Of a stretch of DNA of 64,000 bases, positions 1 through 9,578 are shown one piece after another. Below the pieces are notes generated by a model. It made no database searches, was not told the DNA's origin, and saw only the letters and a program-made list of their open reading frames with translations. The stretch is from Caldilineaceae bacterium. Lineage in GTDB: Bacteria; Chloroflexota; Anaerolineae; Caldilineales; Caldilineaceae. The first letter of the stretch is position 1, and each line of letters starts with the position of its first letter. The stretch spans positions 35,682-99,681 of the forward strand of contig JALHQH010000018.1 in NCBI GenBank assembly GCA_022842065.1. The letters run 5' to 3'. Both the position numbers and the translations under genes were made by a program.

Positions 1-3000
1 GCAGGTTCGTCATGTTCGAGGCGGGCGCGTACGCGTCGTCGCGCGGCGGCCATCTCGCTGTGCGTGGGGCGACGCATGCCCCCGAAGCGCTCTTGGCGTG
101 AACCCAGGCGTTCAGCCAGTTGGCTTTCCAGGCTGCTCAGGGGACGCGGCGTCGCCACTGGTTTGGGCAGATCACCCTGGATGATCCGCTGCAGCGCGCT
201 CCATGAGTCGTTGGTGACCAGGCCGGCCATCGCTAGTTCGAGCAGCGCGGTAGCGGTGGCACTTTCGCTCAAGTCCAGCGCGGTGCGTAGGTCATTTTCA
301 AAGAGCGCGCCTTCTTGTTTTAGAAAAGTATAAATTTGCTGGGCAACCGGCGTAAAGGCAGTCAGATCAGCCGGCGGGGGTTCCAGGTAAACGCTGCCTT
401 CGCCACGGAAGAGAAAGCGAATCCGCCCACGCCGCGGGTCAACCCCACCGGCCCCGACCCAGATCAATTCACCGCGCTGACAAAGTTCATGGAGTTCCGC
501 CCCTGTATAATGAGGCAGACGCAAGGGGAGCAGATCGCGTTCCCAAAGCCGGCCAATCACCGGCAGGGCGCGCAACTGTTGGATCATTTGGGGCAAAGCA
601 CCAGGGCCAGTCAACGCAGTGCTGGGGTGGAGATGTTGCCACCGGGTCAGAAAATCGGCGTAGGTCGCAAGGGAAACGGGCTGCACCTCTTTACGCAGAA
701 TGGTGAGCGTGCGGCGATGCATCTGCTCCAGGGTGTGACGGTCGAGATATTCGGGGGTGGCAGCCGCGCGTTCCGGCGTAAATTGCCCGTGGGCCAGTTG
801 CCGCGCCGCAACCAGTTTATCCAATTCCGCCCTCAACCAGTCGGGATCAAAATTATAACGCGCCCGGATCACCGCAATGGTGACCGCCCCGGCATGGCGC
901 AAATAGCGGGTTAAAATTGCCTGCGCGGCGTCACCTTGTGCCTTGGTTGACGTATCACCGTGTAACGCAAAAGCCGCTTCATACTCGGCTAAATACTCGG
1001 TCGCGATCCAGCGCGATTGGGGTCGCCCACTAATTGGCAGGTCAAGTGCCACGATGCGCCCGGCCCCGGCCAGCCGCCCGATCCAGGGGGAAGAATCGAC
1101 GGTTGTGCGCAAGGCGATCTCGGTGGTGGTGAGATCACCCATCTCGAGCAGGATCGCGGCCAGTTCTTCGGCACTGCGCGCTTGGGCGGTGGGAGCCGTG
1201 TGTTGCAAACGGGCGGCAACACTTTCCACCGCTTCGGAACGCAACAACTCAGCCAAATCGACATCCTGGAGCAGATCTTGCAGCAGGTCACGGTTGACGG
1301 CCAGGGTCTGTAACTGGCGCTCGGCTTTGGGCGCATCCCATTCGTACATGAAGATCTGGATAAAGTCCCAGAGCAGACTCTGCGCCACCGGTGAGGGGTT
1401 AAGTGACTCAATCACGGTGACTGTCACCTCACCGCGTTCAATAGATCCAAGCAGCATTTCCAGGTGCGGCAGATCCATCACCTCTTCGAGACAGTCGCGG
1501 TAGGTCTCGGCGACGATGGGGAAATCTTGGAAAGTGCGCACAGCCTGCAGCAATTCCTTGGCGCGCAACCGTTGCAACCAGAAAGGGGTACGGCGACCGC
1601 CGCTTAGCCCCGGCAAGAGCAGCGCCCGCGCCGCATTCTGGCGAAATTGTGCGCCAAAGACCGCCGAGTTGGGCAGCTCTTGCAAAATCCGCTCACGGGC
1701 TTCGGTTGCCCCCACACTGGTGACCAGATCGAGGGGAAAGGCCGCGTCAGCATCAGGCAAGCGGAAGAGCAACCCATCGTCATTCGTCTGCAACTCGACT
1801 TCAATGCCCAGCCGTTCGCGCAGCGCACTGACCAGGGCCAACCCCCACAGCCCATTGACTTTGCCACCAAAGGGACTCTGGATCACCAGCCGAGCGTCGC
1901 CCAGGGCATCCTCAAAGAGTTCAACAATAATCGTCCGATCCGACGAGATCGCACCGACATGGTCAAGCTGGCCGGCCACATAGTCGATCACCGACCAGGC
2001 CGAGTTAGCATCGAGGGCATAATCCTGTCGCAGCCAGGCCAGCAGCGCCACAACCGGGGGCGTGTCGCGCAACTCGAGCACAGAACGATAGGCTTCCACC
2101 CCGAGTTGAGTGCGCGTGGCGCTCAGCTTTTCGGCAACAGCACGCCGAAAAGCCCCCACGCGTTGCCCCAGTTCATAGGGTCGCCAGGGGAAGTCGCCAC
2201 GCCAAAAGGGCATGCGCGGTGTGGCACCGGGCGCAGGGGCGACCATCACCTTATTGTCGGTCAACTCGGTCACGCGCCAGACCTGCGAGCCGAGGATCAG
2301 CGTGTCGCCGACGCGCGTTTCATAGACAAACTCTTCATCCAGTTCGCCCAATTTGGTCTTGCCGTCGGCCAGGTAAGCACCAAACGCGCCGCGGTCGCTG
2401 ATCGTGCCGCCGTTGGTGACGGCCAGTAAACGCGCACCGGGCAAGGCGGCCAATCCATTGTTCACCCGATCCCAGACCAGGCGCGCCCGCAATTCGCGAT
2501 GGGCGGCGCTGGGAAAACGGCCACTCAACATTTCGAGCACTGCGTGAAAAGCGCGCAAGGTTAAGTCGCGATAGGGATAGGCCCCACGCACAAGATCGTA
2601 GAGCGCGTCAACCGACCAATCTTCAATGCCAACCATGGCCACGATCTGTTGGGCGAGGATATCCAGCGCATTACGCGGTGTGTGGATCGGCTCGACTTCG
2701 CCGCGCAACATGCCACCGGCGACCGCAGCGGCTTCCATCACATCTTCGCGGTGGGTGGGAAAGATGCGCCCCTTGCTCGTCTGGCCGACGAGGTGACCGG
2801 CACGGCCAATCCGTTGCAGTCCCTGCGCGACCGCCTTAGGCGACTGGAGTTGCAGCACCAGATCAATTGTGCCGATATCAATGCCCAATTCCAAAGAAGA
2901 GGTGCCAATCAACGCCGGCAACTCGCCCGCCTTGAGCGCCGTCTCCATTGCCAGCCGCGCTTCTTTCGCCATGCTGCCGTGATGGGCGCGGATCGGGGTG

Positions 3001-4016
3001 TTATTTTCGCCGCGACCGGCCCCAAACATGCCCAGCCCCTTAGCCACACCATCGGCCAGCAGGCTGGACGCATCGCCACCGCCGCCGCGTAATTCGTTGA
3101 GCCAATCAGCAAACCGTTCGGCCAGCCGGCGGTTGTTGACAAAGATCAGCGAGGTGCGCTGTTGCGCGATATAGCCGTTGACCCGTTCGACAATTGCGGG
3201 CCAAATCGATTCGCCGGGCAGATTGCGGAAGTCGTCGGTGACGGTTTCGACAAGCAGGTCAAGCGCTTTGTGATAACTGCCATCGACAATCGCCACCGGG
3301 CGCGTCACTAAGGTACGGCTTTCGCCACTGCCCTGCCAGGCACTGCCGCCAAGATAACGCGCCACCTCGTCCAATGGGCGAATCGTGGCGGAGAGGCCAA
3401 TCCGCTGGACCCGCCCATCAGCCACTGCTTGCAGCCGTTCCAGCGTCAACGCCAGATGGACGCCTCGTTTCGAGCCGGCCAGGGTGTGGATCTCATCAAC
3501 AATCAGCGTGCGCACGGTGCGAAAGAGATCGCGCGCCTTGGGGCTGGTCAACATCAGGTAGAGCGATTCGGGCGTGGTGATCAGAATGTGCGGCGGTTTA
3601 CGCACCATCGCCTGGCGTTCGCGGCTGGGGGTATCGCCGGAGCGGACGGCCACGTTCACTTTCGGCAGCGTTACATCCATTGCACGCGCCGTCTTACGAA
3701 TACCGGCCAGTGGCACACGCAGATTGCGTTCGATGTCATTGTTGAGTGCTTTGAGCGGCGAAATATAGAGCAGTTGCAGCCCTTCGCTTTCCTCGTCGCG
3801 ACGAAAAAGTTGGTCAATCCCCCAGAGAAAGGCCGTCAACGTTTTGCCGGAACCCGTCGGGGCGAGGATCAGCGTGTGGTCACCGCGCTGGATCGCGGGC
3901 CAGCCCAATGCTTGGGGCGGCGTTGGTTGGCCCAGTGTACTTTCAAACCAAGCACGGGTCGGCGGCAAGAAGAGGTCAAGTGGATCGTGCCCCAGCGGGG
4001 CTACAGGTTGTGACAT
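1..4016 (-). CDS. lhr: Lhr-family large ATP-dependent helicase, C-terminus cut by window edge
   Basis: An open frame of about 1338 codons runs from an ATG at 4016 to the left edge with no stop, so the C-terminus is missing; full Lhr proteins are usually about 1500 residues. Visible superfamily 2 motifs are Walker A LAPTGSGKT near residue 50, the DEIH box in LIVDEIHTLAGSKRG and motif III LSAT, all in the spacing typical of Lhr (Large helicase-related) rather than RecQ or UvrD. Lhr proteins are 3'-5' DNA and RNA:DNA translocases linked to DNA repair; that role is known for the family and not shown here. GGAG lies 8 nt before the ATG, which supports this start. The neighbouring chitinase is on the same strand but separated by a long palindrome, so they probably do not form an operon. 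Confidence 0.93.
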   Translation of the reverse strand, partial: MSQPVAPLGHDPLDLFLPPTRAWFESTLGQPTPPQALGWPAIQRGDHTLILAPTGSGKTLTAFLWGIDQLFRRDEESEGLQLLYISPLKALNNDIERNLRVPLAGIRKTARAMDVTLPKVNVAVRSGDTPSRERQAMVRKPPHILITTPESLYLMLTSPKARDLFRTVRTLIVDEIHTLAGSKRGVHLALTLERLQAVADGRVQRIGLSATIRPLDEVARYLGGSAWQGSGESRTLVTRPVAIVDGSYHKALDLLVETVTDDFRNLPGESIWPAIVERVNGYIAQQRTSLIFVNNRRLAERFADWLNELRGGGGDASSLLADGVAKGLGMFGAGRGENNTPIRAHHGSMAKEARLAMETALKAGELPALIGTSSLELGIDIGTIDLVLQLQSPKAVAQGLQRIGRAGHLVGQTSKGRIFPTHREDVMEAAAVAGGMLRGEVEPIHTPRNALDILAQQIVAMVGIEDWSVDALYDLVRGAYPYRDLTLRAFHAVLEMLSGRFPSAAHRELRARLVWDRVNNGLAALPGARLLAVTNGGTISDRGAFGAYLADGKTKLGELDEEFVYETRVGDTLILGSQVWRVTELTDNKVMVAPAPGATPRMPFWRGDFPWRPYELGQRVGAFRRAVAEKLSATRTQLGVEAYRSVLELRDTPPVVALLAWLRQDYALDANSAWSVIDYVAGQLDHVGAISSDRTIIVELFEDALGDARLVIQSPFGGKVNGLWGLALVSALRERLGIEVELQTNDDGLLFRLPDADAAFPLDLVTSVGATEARERILQELPNSAVFGAQFRQNAARALLLPGLSGGRRTPFWLQRLRAKELLQAVRTFQDFPIVAETYRDCLEEVMDLPHLEMLLGSIERGEVTVTVIESLNPSPVAQSLLWDFIQIFMYEWDAPKAERQLQTLAVNRDLLQDLLQDVDLAELLRSEAVESVAARLQHTAPTAQARSAEELAAILLEMGDLTTTEIALRTTVDSSPWIGRLAGAGRIVALDLPISGRPQSRWIATEYLAEYEAAFALHGDTSTKAQGDAAQAILTRYLRHAGAVTIAVIRARYNFDPDWLRAELDKLVAARQLAHGQFTPERAAATPEYLDRHTLEQMHRRTLTILRKEVQPVSLATYADFLTRWQHLHPSTALTGPGALPQMIQQLRALPVIGRLWERDLLPLRLPHYTGAELHELCQRGELIWVGAGGVDPRRGRIRFLFRGEGSVYLEPPPADLTAFTPVAQQIYTFLKQEGALFENDLRTALDLSESATATALLELAMAGLVTNDSWSALQRIIQGDLPKPVATPRPLSSLESQLAERLGSRQERFGGMRRPTHSEMAAARRRVRARLEHDEP

Positions 4017-4085
4017 GGTCAGCGCTCCAGGCGAACATTTGTGCGTCTGGAGCGAATTATACCACAATTGGAGGGTAGATGCCAC

Positions 4086-4217
4086 CGCGCTGTCAACGGA
4101 TTTGGGGAACGGATTGAACGGAATCTACAGGTAAAAATCCGTTCTTCAGTAGCTCATAGAACGGATTTTTGTAAGGCGAATCCGCTTAATCCGTTCCCCA
4201 AATCCGTTGACAGCGCG
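4086..4217. repeat. Nested long palindrome between chitinase and lhr
   Basis: A 30-bp perfect inverted repeat (4086-4115 with 4188-4217) encloses a second 13-bp perfect inverted repeat (4133-4145 with 4158-4170). The outer and inner arms share the word ATCCGTT, so the element looks internally duplicated. There is no T-tract after the outer arms. It ends five bases before the chitinase stop codon, so it could fold in that gene's 3' end, but a role as terminator is inference. Confidence 0.85.
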
Positions 4218-4221
4218 CGCC

Positions 4222-6675
4222 CTACCGCGTCACCAACGGCAAAAAGAAAGCAAACGGCGTATCAGTCGGCACATTGGCCTGGGCCAACCCTTGATGGACG
4301 GCGGCCACCAGTTCGCCATCCGCAGTATCGCCCTCCAGCGACCAGAGCATGACGCCGCCTAAGCCCTGCTCTTTGACATAGGCCATCTTGACCGCTAGGG
4401 TCTGCGGGTCGTCATAGCTCCAGAAGGTCGTGCCATTAAATTTCCAGACGGCACCGGCGGCCTCATCGCGATAAACCGGATAGGTCAGTCGCTTGAGCAC
4501 CTTGTAATCCTCGATCCCTGCTTCCCACGTGCCGGGTGCGCCTGCACCCGCAGGTTGCCACAGGCCGTGGTTAAGATTGGTCACCCCCAGCCAGCCGCGG
4601 CCATAGAAGGGTACCCCGAGCACCAATTTGGCACTCGGTACGCCTGCCGCTAGGTAACCCTGCACCGCGCTGTCCACCGCGTAGGTGCTGACAGGGGGAC
4701 TATAGGGTGCATCAGCCGAAGGATAAAGCGCCGCATGCAAGCCGGTGACATTCTCCCATGCCCCATGAAAATCGTAAGTCATGAGATTGATGTAATCAAG
4801 CAAAGGATGGAGCTGGTCGAGTTCGAGCAGGCTATAGGTGTCAACGCCGGCCGCAGTGGCGACAGTCAAGCGCAGGTTGGGGTCGATGGCATCCAACTGG
4901 TCGCGAAATTCCCTCAGCAGCAGGGTGAAGTTATGGCGATCTTCGGGACCATAAGGGTTACCGATCCCTGGCGCGCCCGGATATTCCCAGTCGATATCGA
5001 TGCCGTCAAAGAGACCGGCGGCGACGCCTTCACCACCGGCATTGTCGGCTAGGGGCAGATTACCACGGATGTAGAGGTCGATACAGGACGCGGCCACCTG
5101 CTGCCGACTTGCGGCGGTTTTGGCAGCTTCATGGAAACCAGCCGACCAGGTCCAGCCACCGAGCGAGATCATGAGTTTGAGGTTGGGGTACGTGGCCTTG
5201 AGCTTGCGCAGTTGATTGAAGTTGCCGCGCAAGGGTTGGTCCCACCCATCGGCTTGGCCGTCCACACTTTCGGCGGCGCTGTAGATCTTTTGGTAGTCGG
5301 CGTAGGCATCCATCACCCCGGCTTGGGTGGTCATTACACACTCGCCGTCGACCACGTTCCCAAAGGCATAGTTAATCGCCGTGATCTTCTCGGCTGCGCC
5401 ACTGGTGACAATATTTTTGACATGATAGTTACGTTCGTAAATCCCCCACTGGGCGAAATAGGCGATCACTTCGCGGCTGCCCCCACCGGGGGGTGAAGCG
5501 ACGGTTGGGGTGGCGGTTGCAGTTGCTGTGGCAGTCGTCGGGGGTGTGGGTGTTCCCGTGGTGGTGGGCGTGGCTGGGGTAGGGGTCGTCGTTACGGTGG
5601 ATGGGCTGCCCCCCGCGCAAAGTTGACCATTGAGAACAAAAGTAGCAGGCAGGCTATTGGCAGCACTGCCCGTTGCTTCAAAACCAAGGCTGGCCGTGCC
5701 CCCTTGCGCGGCCAACGTGCCATTCCAACTCTCATTGGTCACCATCACGCCCGAACCGGTCTGACTGCTATTGCCATTCCAGAGCGCGGCAATGGCCTGT
5801 GTACCCGGAAAACTCCAGGTCAGGGTCCAGCCGTTAATGGGGGTGGGGCCATTGTTGGTAATTAGCAGATCGGCATTGAAGCCATTAACCCAACTGCTAG
5901 TCACCTTGTACGCCACCTGACAACTTGCACTTGGCGTTGGGGTCGTCGGCGCGGGCGTAGGGGTGGTGTTTGGTGGTGTGCCCGGCGGAGTTGGGGTAGC
6001 GGTTGCGGTCGGCGTGGTTGATGGTGCGCCAAAGTTCACATCCATACAGGTGTAAAAGGCTTCGGCACTATCACTGCGCTGCCAGATGTTGTAGATCACC
6101 CCTTTGCCCTGCTTGTCTGGGGGCAAGGGGCAACTCATGCGGTAACGACCGTCGGCCAGCGTGACGCTGGTAATGTGGCAGAAAGGGGCCGCTTCCAGAT
6201 CACCCCAGGTTAGGGGCTGGGTGGGGTCATAGCTATCTTTGGTGACATAGAAGTCAAAGTAGGCGGTAGCATGGGGCGCGGTAGCCAGAAAGACAAATTC
6301 ATAGTTGCCGTTGTTGTCCGGTGCAATGGTTTGGCTAGGCCAATCAGCACGGGCCAAGTCCAACCCACTGTGACTGGTTTTGCCGCCGCTGCATAATTTG
6401 CCATCGGGCACCAGCGCTTGATGGTGACCATTCGCCAGTTGATTTACCCCCGTCCAGTCATAAAATTGCTGGGTCCCCGCCGCGGCCACCGCAGCCTGAC
6501 AAGCCGCCGTCAGCGGTCGTTCCGGCCCTTCGAGAAAACAACCATAAACCCGGCTGACGGGATCTTCCATCGAGCCGTGGGCGTAGAGGGGCGGTGGCGC
6601 GGCGAACATTACAGCGAGACAAAAACCGATCCCAGCGAGGGTTAACCCAAATGGGCGCAAACAGATGGTAAACAT
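4222..6675 (-). CDS. Secreted chitin-degrading fusion: AA10 LPMO, CBM2 and GH18 chitinase
   Basis: The 817-residue protein starts with a signal peptide (about 1-32, cleavage after LYA) that leaves His33 as residue 1 of an AA10 lytic polysaccharide monooxygenase domain (33-216). His33 and His135 (TAPHATAYFDFYVT) fit the copper histidine brace. A Thr/Pro linker (217-250) leads to a CBM2-type domain (about 251-357, with flanking cysteines and conserved Trp), then a second Thr-rich linker and a GH18 barrel (about 400-800). The GH18 catalytic motif is DGIDIDWE, with Glu564 as the acid, preceded by the substrate-site SLGGW. It should oxidise and hydrolyse crystalline chitin outside the cell. The protein ends FFLPLVTR, a tail shared with other secreted proteins in this window. 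Having LPMO and GH18 in one chain is uncommon; both catalytic centres look intact. Confidence 0.93.
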   Translation of the reverse strand: MFTICLRPFGLTLAGIGFCLAVMFAAPPPLYAHGSMEDPVSRVYGCFLEGPERPLTAACQAAVAAAGTQQFYDWTGVNQLANGHHQALVPDGKLCSGGKTSHSGLDLARADWPSQTIAPDNNGNYEFVFLATAPHATAYFDFYVTKDSYDPTQPLTWGDLEAAPFCHITSVTLADGRYRMSCPLPPDKQGKGVIYNIWQRSDSAEAFYTCMDVNFGAPSTTPTATATPTPPGTPPNTTPTPAPTTPTPSASCQVAYKVTSSWVNGFNADLLITNNGPTPINGWTLTWSFPGTQAIAALWNGNSSQTGSGVMVTNESWNGTLAAQGGTASLGFEATGSAANSLPATFVLNGQLCAGGSPSTVTTTPTPATPTTTGTPTPPTTATATATATPTVASPPGGGSREVIAYFAQWGIYERNYHVKNIVTSGAAEKITAINYAFGNVVDGECVMTTQAGVMDAYADYQKIYSAAESVDGQADGWDQPLRGNFNQLRKLKATYPNLKLMISLGGWTWSAGFHEAAKTAASRQQVAASCIDLYIRGNLPLADNAGGEGVAAGLFDGIDIDWEYPGAPGIGNPYGPEDRHNFTLLLREFRDQLDAIDPNLRLTVATAAGVDTYSLLELDQLHPLLDYINLMTYDFHGAWENVTGLHAALYPSADAPYSPPVSTYAVDSAVQGYLAAGVPSAKLVLGVPFYGRGWLGVTNLNHGLWQPAGAGAPGTWEAGIEDYKVLKRLTYPVYRDEAAGAVWKFNGTTFWSYDDPQTLAVKMAYVKEQGLGGVMLWSLEGDTADGELVAAVHQGLAQANVPTDTPFAFFLPLVTR

Positions 6676-6866
6676 AGACGACGTTCCTCTGCCGAAGGTG
6701 ATGAGCGAAAAGTGGGGTTGACGTCAGCGCGGTGTGCGCTATCACGATCAATTTTTTTGAATAAGAGTTCGACCGCAAGATGGCACTGATTGTAACGGGG
6801 GTTGGCCCATTACGCTCGACGACGATTGCGTAGCTAACCGACGCTGAGGCAATGCTCGTGCTACGC

Positions 6867-7009
6867 AGGTCGTTAAACAATGATAACAACTCAGTCACCC
6901 CCTCCTAACCTCCCCCAGCTTGGGGGAGGAACTGTCACGACGCAACGTGCGTTCCTCCCCTTAACAGGGGGAGGTTAGGAGGGGGTAGGTCGTTAAGCAA
7001 TGATAACAA
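6867..7009. repeat. 20-bp palindrome flanked by 23-bp direct repeats
   Basis: Perfect 20-bp arms at 6897-6916 and 6967-6986 (rich in CCTCC / GGAGG) enclose a smaller stem. The palindrome is bordered by direct repeats at 6867-6889 and 6987-7009 that differ at one position (AGGTCGTTAA followed by A or G, then CAATGATAACAA). It lies in the gap between typA and the chitinase gene, upstream of the chitinase. Direct repeats of this length are too long for a usual target-site duplication and may be part of a repeated unit. Confidence 0.8.
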
Positions 7010-7061
7010 AGCTTGCTTTAAATTTGGTTAACAGGTCAATAACAGATAACAAACGCAGCAC

Positions 7062-7105
7062 AAAAACAAAGGCCACAAACCCAGGGGTTTGTGGCCTTTG
7101 TTTTT
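7062..7105 (-). terminator. Intrinsic terminator of typA, probably bidirectional
   Basis: A 21-bp perfect stem (7062-7082 with 7085-7105) has runs of A on its left and T on its right, so it ends in a T-tract on both strands. It lies downstream of the typA stop codon. Confidence 0.85.
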
Positions 7106-7221
7106 GATTCAGATGAGAACGGTACAGGCTTATAGATACGACAAATAGAGTTGGCACCAAGCGGGCTGCGCATCAGGGGATGCGCAGTACACGATTGTGC
7201 CATGTTAATCTACGTTGTCTA

Positions 7222-9123
7222 TTAGGCCCGTGCGCGCTTGGCCTCGCGTTGGCGGATCTCGTGGCGCAGATCTTTCTTGCGGATACGCAGGGCCACCGGC
7301 GTCACTTCCAGCAGATCGCCCTTCTCCAGGTATTGGATGGCGTCATCCAGCGAGAGGTTGCGCGTTGTGTTGAGCATATCGCTCGTCGCCGAGGGCTTTT
7401 CGCGGAAGTTGGTGAGCTGCTTGGCCTGACAGACGTTGATCACCATCTCTTCGGCGCGGATGTTACGCCCAACGACCTGACCGGAATAGACTTCGTCGCC
7501 GGGCTTGACAATAAAGTCGCCGCGCTGTTGCAGTTTAACCAGCGCATAGGAGGTGACCATACCGGTTTCCAGTGCGACCAACTTGCCCTGCTCGGCGTTG
7601 TCGATCTCGCCGGCAAAGGGCTGATAGCCGTAGAAAAGGGTGTTGTAGATACCAGTACCGCGCGTCGCCGTTAGGAAAAGCTGGCGGAAGCCAAGCAGAC
7701 CACGGGTCGGGGCAATAAATTCGCAATAAACGGTGCCATCTTCGCCATAACGAATGTTGATGAGTTGCGCCTTGCGCTTGCCCAACATTTCGGTCACCGC
7801 ACCGAGGTAATCGCCCAAGACTTCGACAAAGAGCTGCTCCATTGGTTCGAGCGTGCCCTCTTCGGTCTCCTTGTAGATCACTTCAGGCGGGCTGACCGAA
7901 AACTCGGAACCTTCGCGGCGCATCGTCTCGATCAACACGGCCAGGTGCAACTCACCACGACCGGCGACGACAAATTCACTGGCCAACGCGGTCTCTTCGA
8001 CGCGCATAGAAACGTTGTGCTCTAGTTCCGCCATCAAACGGGCGCGCAATTGGCGGCTGGTGAGGTAGGTACCATCACGGCCGGCAAAGGGGCTGTCGTT
8101 GACACTAAAGGTCATGCGCACCGTTGGCTCTTCGACCTTGATCGGCGGCAGCGGGCGTGGGTCGGTGGGCGAAGCCAGTGTGTCACCGATGCCCACGTCG
8201 GGGATCCCGGCGACGGCGACGATGTTGCCGGCGTAGACCTCTTCCTCTTCTTGCCGTTGCAAGTTGCGGAAGCTGTAGACCTGGCTAACTTTGGCCATCA
8301 CCACTTTGCCTTCGGCGTTGATGTGCGCGATCTGTTGACCAGAGCGGATCGTGCCACCTTGCAGGCGACCGACCGCAATCTTGCCCACATAGCTGCTATA
8401 TTCAAGCGTGCTCACCAACATCTGCGTTGAGCCATAGGGATCAACGTCGGGTGGCGGAATGTGCTCGAGAATCGTATCAAAGAGCGCCGTCAAGTCAGTG
8501 CCCAAATTATCAGGCGTATGACCGGCGCGTGCCTCTAACCCAATCGAATAGATAATCGGGAAGTCGGCTTGTTCCTCGGTCGCACCCAGATCGATAAAGA
8601 GATCAAAGGTGGCATTGACGGCATAGTCAATGCGGGCCGCTGGGCGATCAATTTTGTTGATGACGACAATTGCCTTCAGCCCTTTGTTGAGCGCCTGGCG
8701 CAACACAAAGCGGGTTTGTGGCATTGGCCCTTCGACCGCATCGACGAGGAGAAGGACGCCATCGACCATGTTCATCACCCGTTCGACTTCGCCGCCAAAG
8801 TCGGCATGGCCGGGGGTATCGACGAGGTTGATGGTGACATCGTTGTAGACAATGCCGGTGTTCTTAGCCAAAATCGTAATGCCGCGTTCACGTTCCAGAT
8901 CATTCGAATCGAGCACGCGTTCCTGCATCTGCTGGTTGGTGCGGAAGACTTTGGTCAGCCGCAACATACCGTCAACCAGCGTCGTCTTGCCATGATCGAC
9001 GTGGGCAATAATCGCAATGTTACGGATACTCTGCTGCGTAGGGATCGTGCGGACGTTGGTCGTCGTCTGATTGGCAACAGGTTGATTGGTAATCGGTTGT
9101 TCTTTTACAGCTAAAATAGTCAT
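7222..9123 (-). CDS. typA: Ribosome-associated GTPase TypA/BipA
   Basis: The 633-residue protein is a translational GTPase of the TypA/BipA family, usually about 605-615 residues. G1 ([10 protein letters not shown]), G2 region, G3 ([12 protein letters not shown]) and G4 ([10 protein letters not shown]) are all intact, followed by EF-G-like domain II, domains III and V and the BipA C-terminal domain ([22 protein letters not shown]). It binds 70S ribosomes and aids 50S assembly and stress adaptation; this is family knowledge. The N-terminus has about 30 extra residues before [15 protein letters not shown], rich in Gln, Asn and Thr, and the ribosome binding site before the ATG at 9123 is weak, so a later start cannot be ruled out. 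It appears to be a single-gene unit with its own terminator. Confidence 0.96.
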   Translation of the reverse strand: MTILAVKEQPITNQPVANQTTTNVRTIPTQQSIRNIAIIAHVDHGKTTLVDGMLRLTKVFRTNQQMQERVLDSNDLERERGITILAKNTGIVYNDVTINLVDTPGHADFGGEVERVMNMVDGVLLLVDAVEGPMPQTRFVLRQALNKGLKAIVVINKIDRPAARIDYAVNATFDLFIDLGATEEQADFPIIYSIGLEARAGHTPDNLGTDLTALFDTILEHIPPPDVDPYGSTQMLVSTLEYSSYVGKIAVGRLQGGTIRSGQQIAHINAEGKVVMAKVSQVYSFRNLQRQEEEEVYAGNIVAVAGIPDVGIGDTLASPTDPRPLPPIKVEEPTVRMTFSVNDSPFAGRDGTYLTSRQLRARLMAELEHNVSMRVEETALASEFVVAGRGELHLAVLIETMRREGSEFSVSPPEVIYKETEEGTLEPMEQLFVEVLGDYLGAVTEMLGKRKAQLINIRYGEDGTVYCEFIAPTRGLLGFRQLFLTATRGTGIYNTLFYGYQPFAGEIDNAEQGKLVALETGMVTSYALVKLQQRGDFIVKPGDEVYSGQVVGRNIRAEEMVINVCQAKQLTNFREKPSATSDMLNTTRNLSLDDAIQYLEKGDLLEVTPVALRIRKKDLRHEIRQREAKRARA

Positions 9124-9438
9124 TTTTTTCTCGCAAAGTAGTCAGTACAAATTTCTCGCAAAGGTGGCAAGATGGTACTAATTGTTAATTGAAAATGGTC
9201 AATTGACAATGGTTAATGGCAGATCCTGGTGCGCCTGCGATAGACCATCATGCTACCGAACGCAAAGAGCAGCTGACCTTCCTGGCGGCTTTGCGTACTT
9301 CTAAACGCATAACGGGCGTAACACACAAAAATGCCCGGCCCAGGTTGGGAGCCGAGCAAATGATGTTTTACAATCCCTATTATACCTGAGTGTAACAGGT
9401 TTGACTAAATTTGAGGGAACGTGGATTGAATGTGGAAT

Positions 9439-9540
9439 GGTAGATTGGTAGAACAGTAAATCAGTAAATCGGTAGATCGGGACAGAGGGGAGTCCAGCCT
9501 AATCTACTGATGTACCGATTTACCGATTTACCGATTTACC
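9439..9540. repeat. Degenerate octamer repeats forming an imperfect palindrome before sppA
   Basis: Copies of an 8-bp word (AGTAAATC / GGTAGATC) at 9439-9480 face copies of its complement (ACCGATTT, three in a row) at 9512-9540. The rest of the 9124-9578 gap holds no recognisable gene; an imperfect hairpin with arms TGCCCGGC and GCCGAGCA lies near 9333. The array sits immediately before the chosen sppA start and gives a spurious upstream extension of its reading frame. Confidence 0.75.
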
Positions 9541-9578
9541 CTGCACTTCCCACGTCCCATAAAAACTGGAGACTTACA

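Noticed and set aside
336..3580. Several plus-strand open frames across the lhr region
   Set aside because: They are antisense to a continuous helicase frame with intact motifs and carry no recognisable domains.
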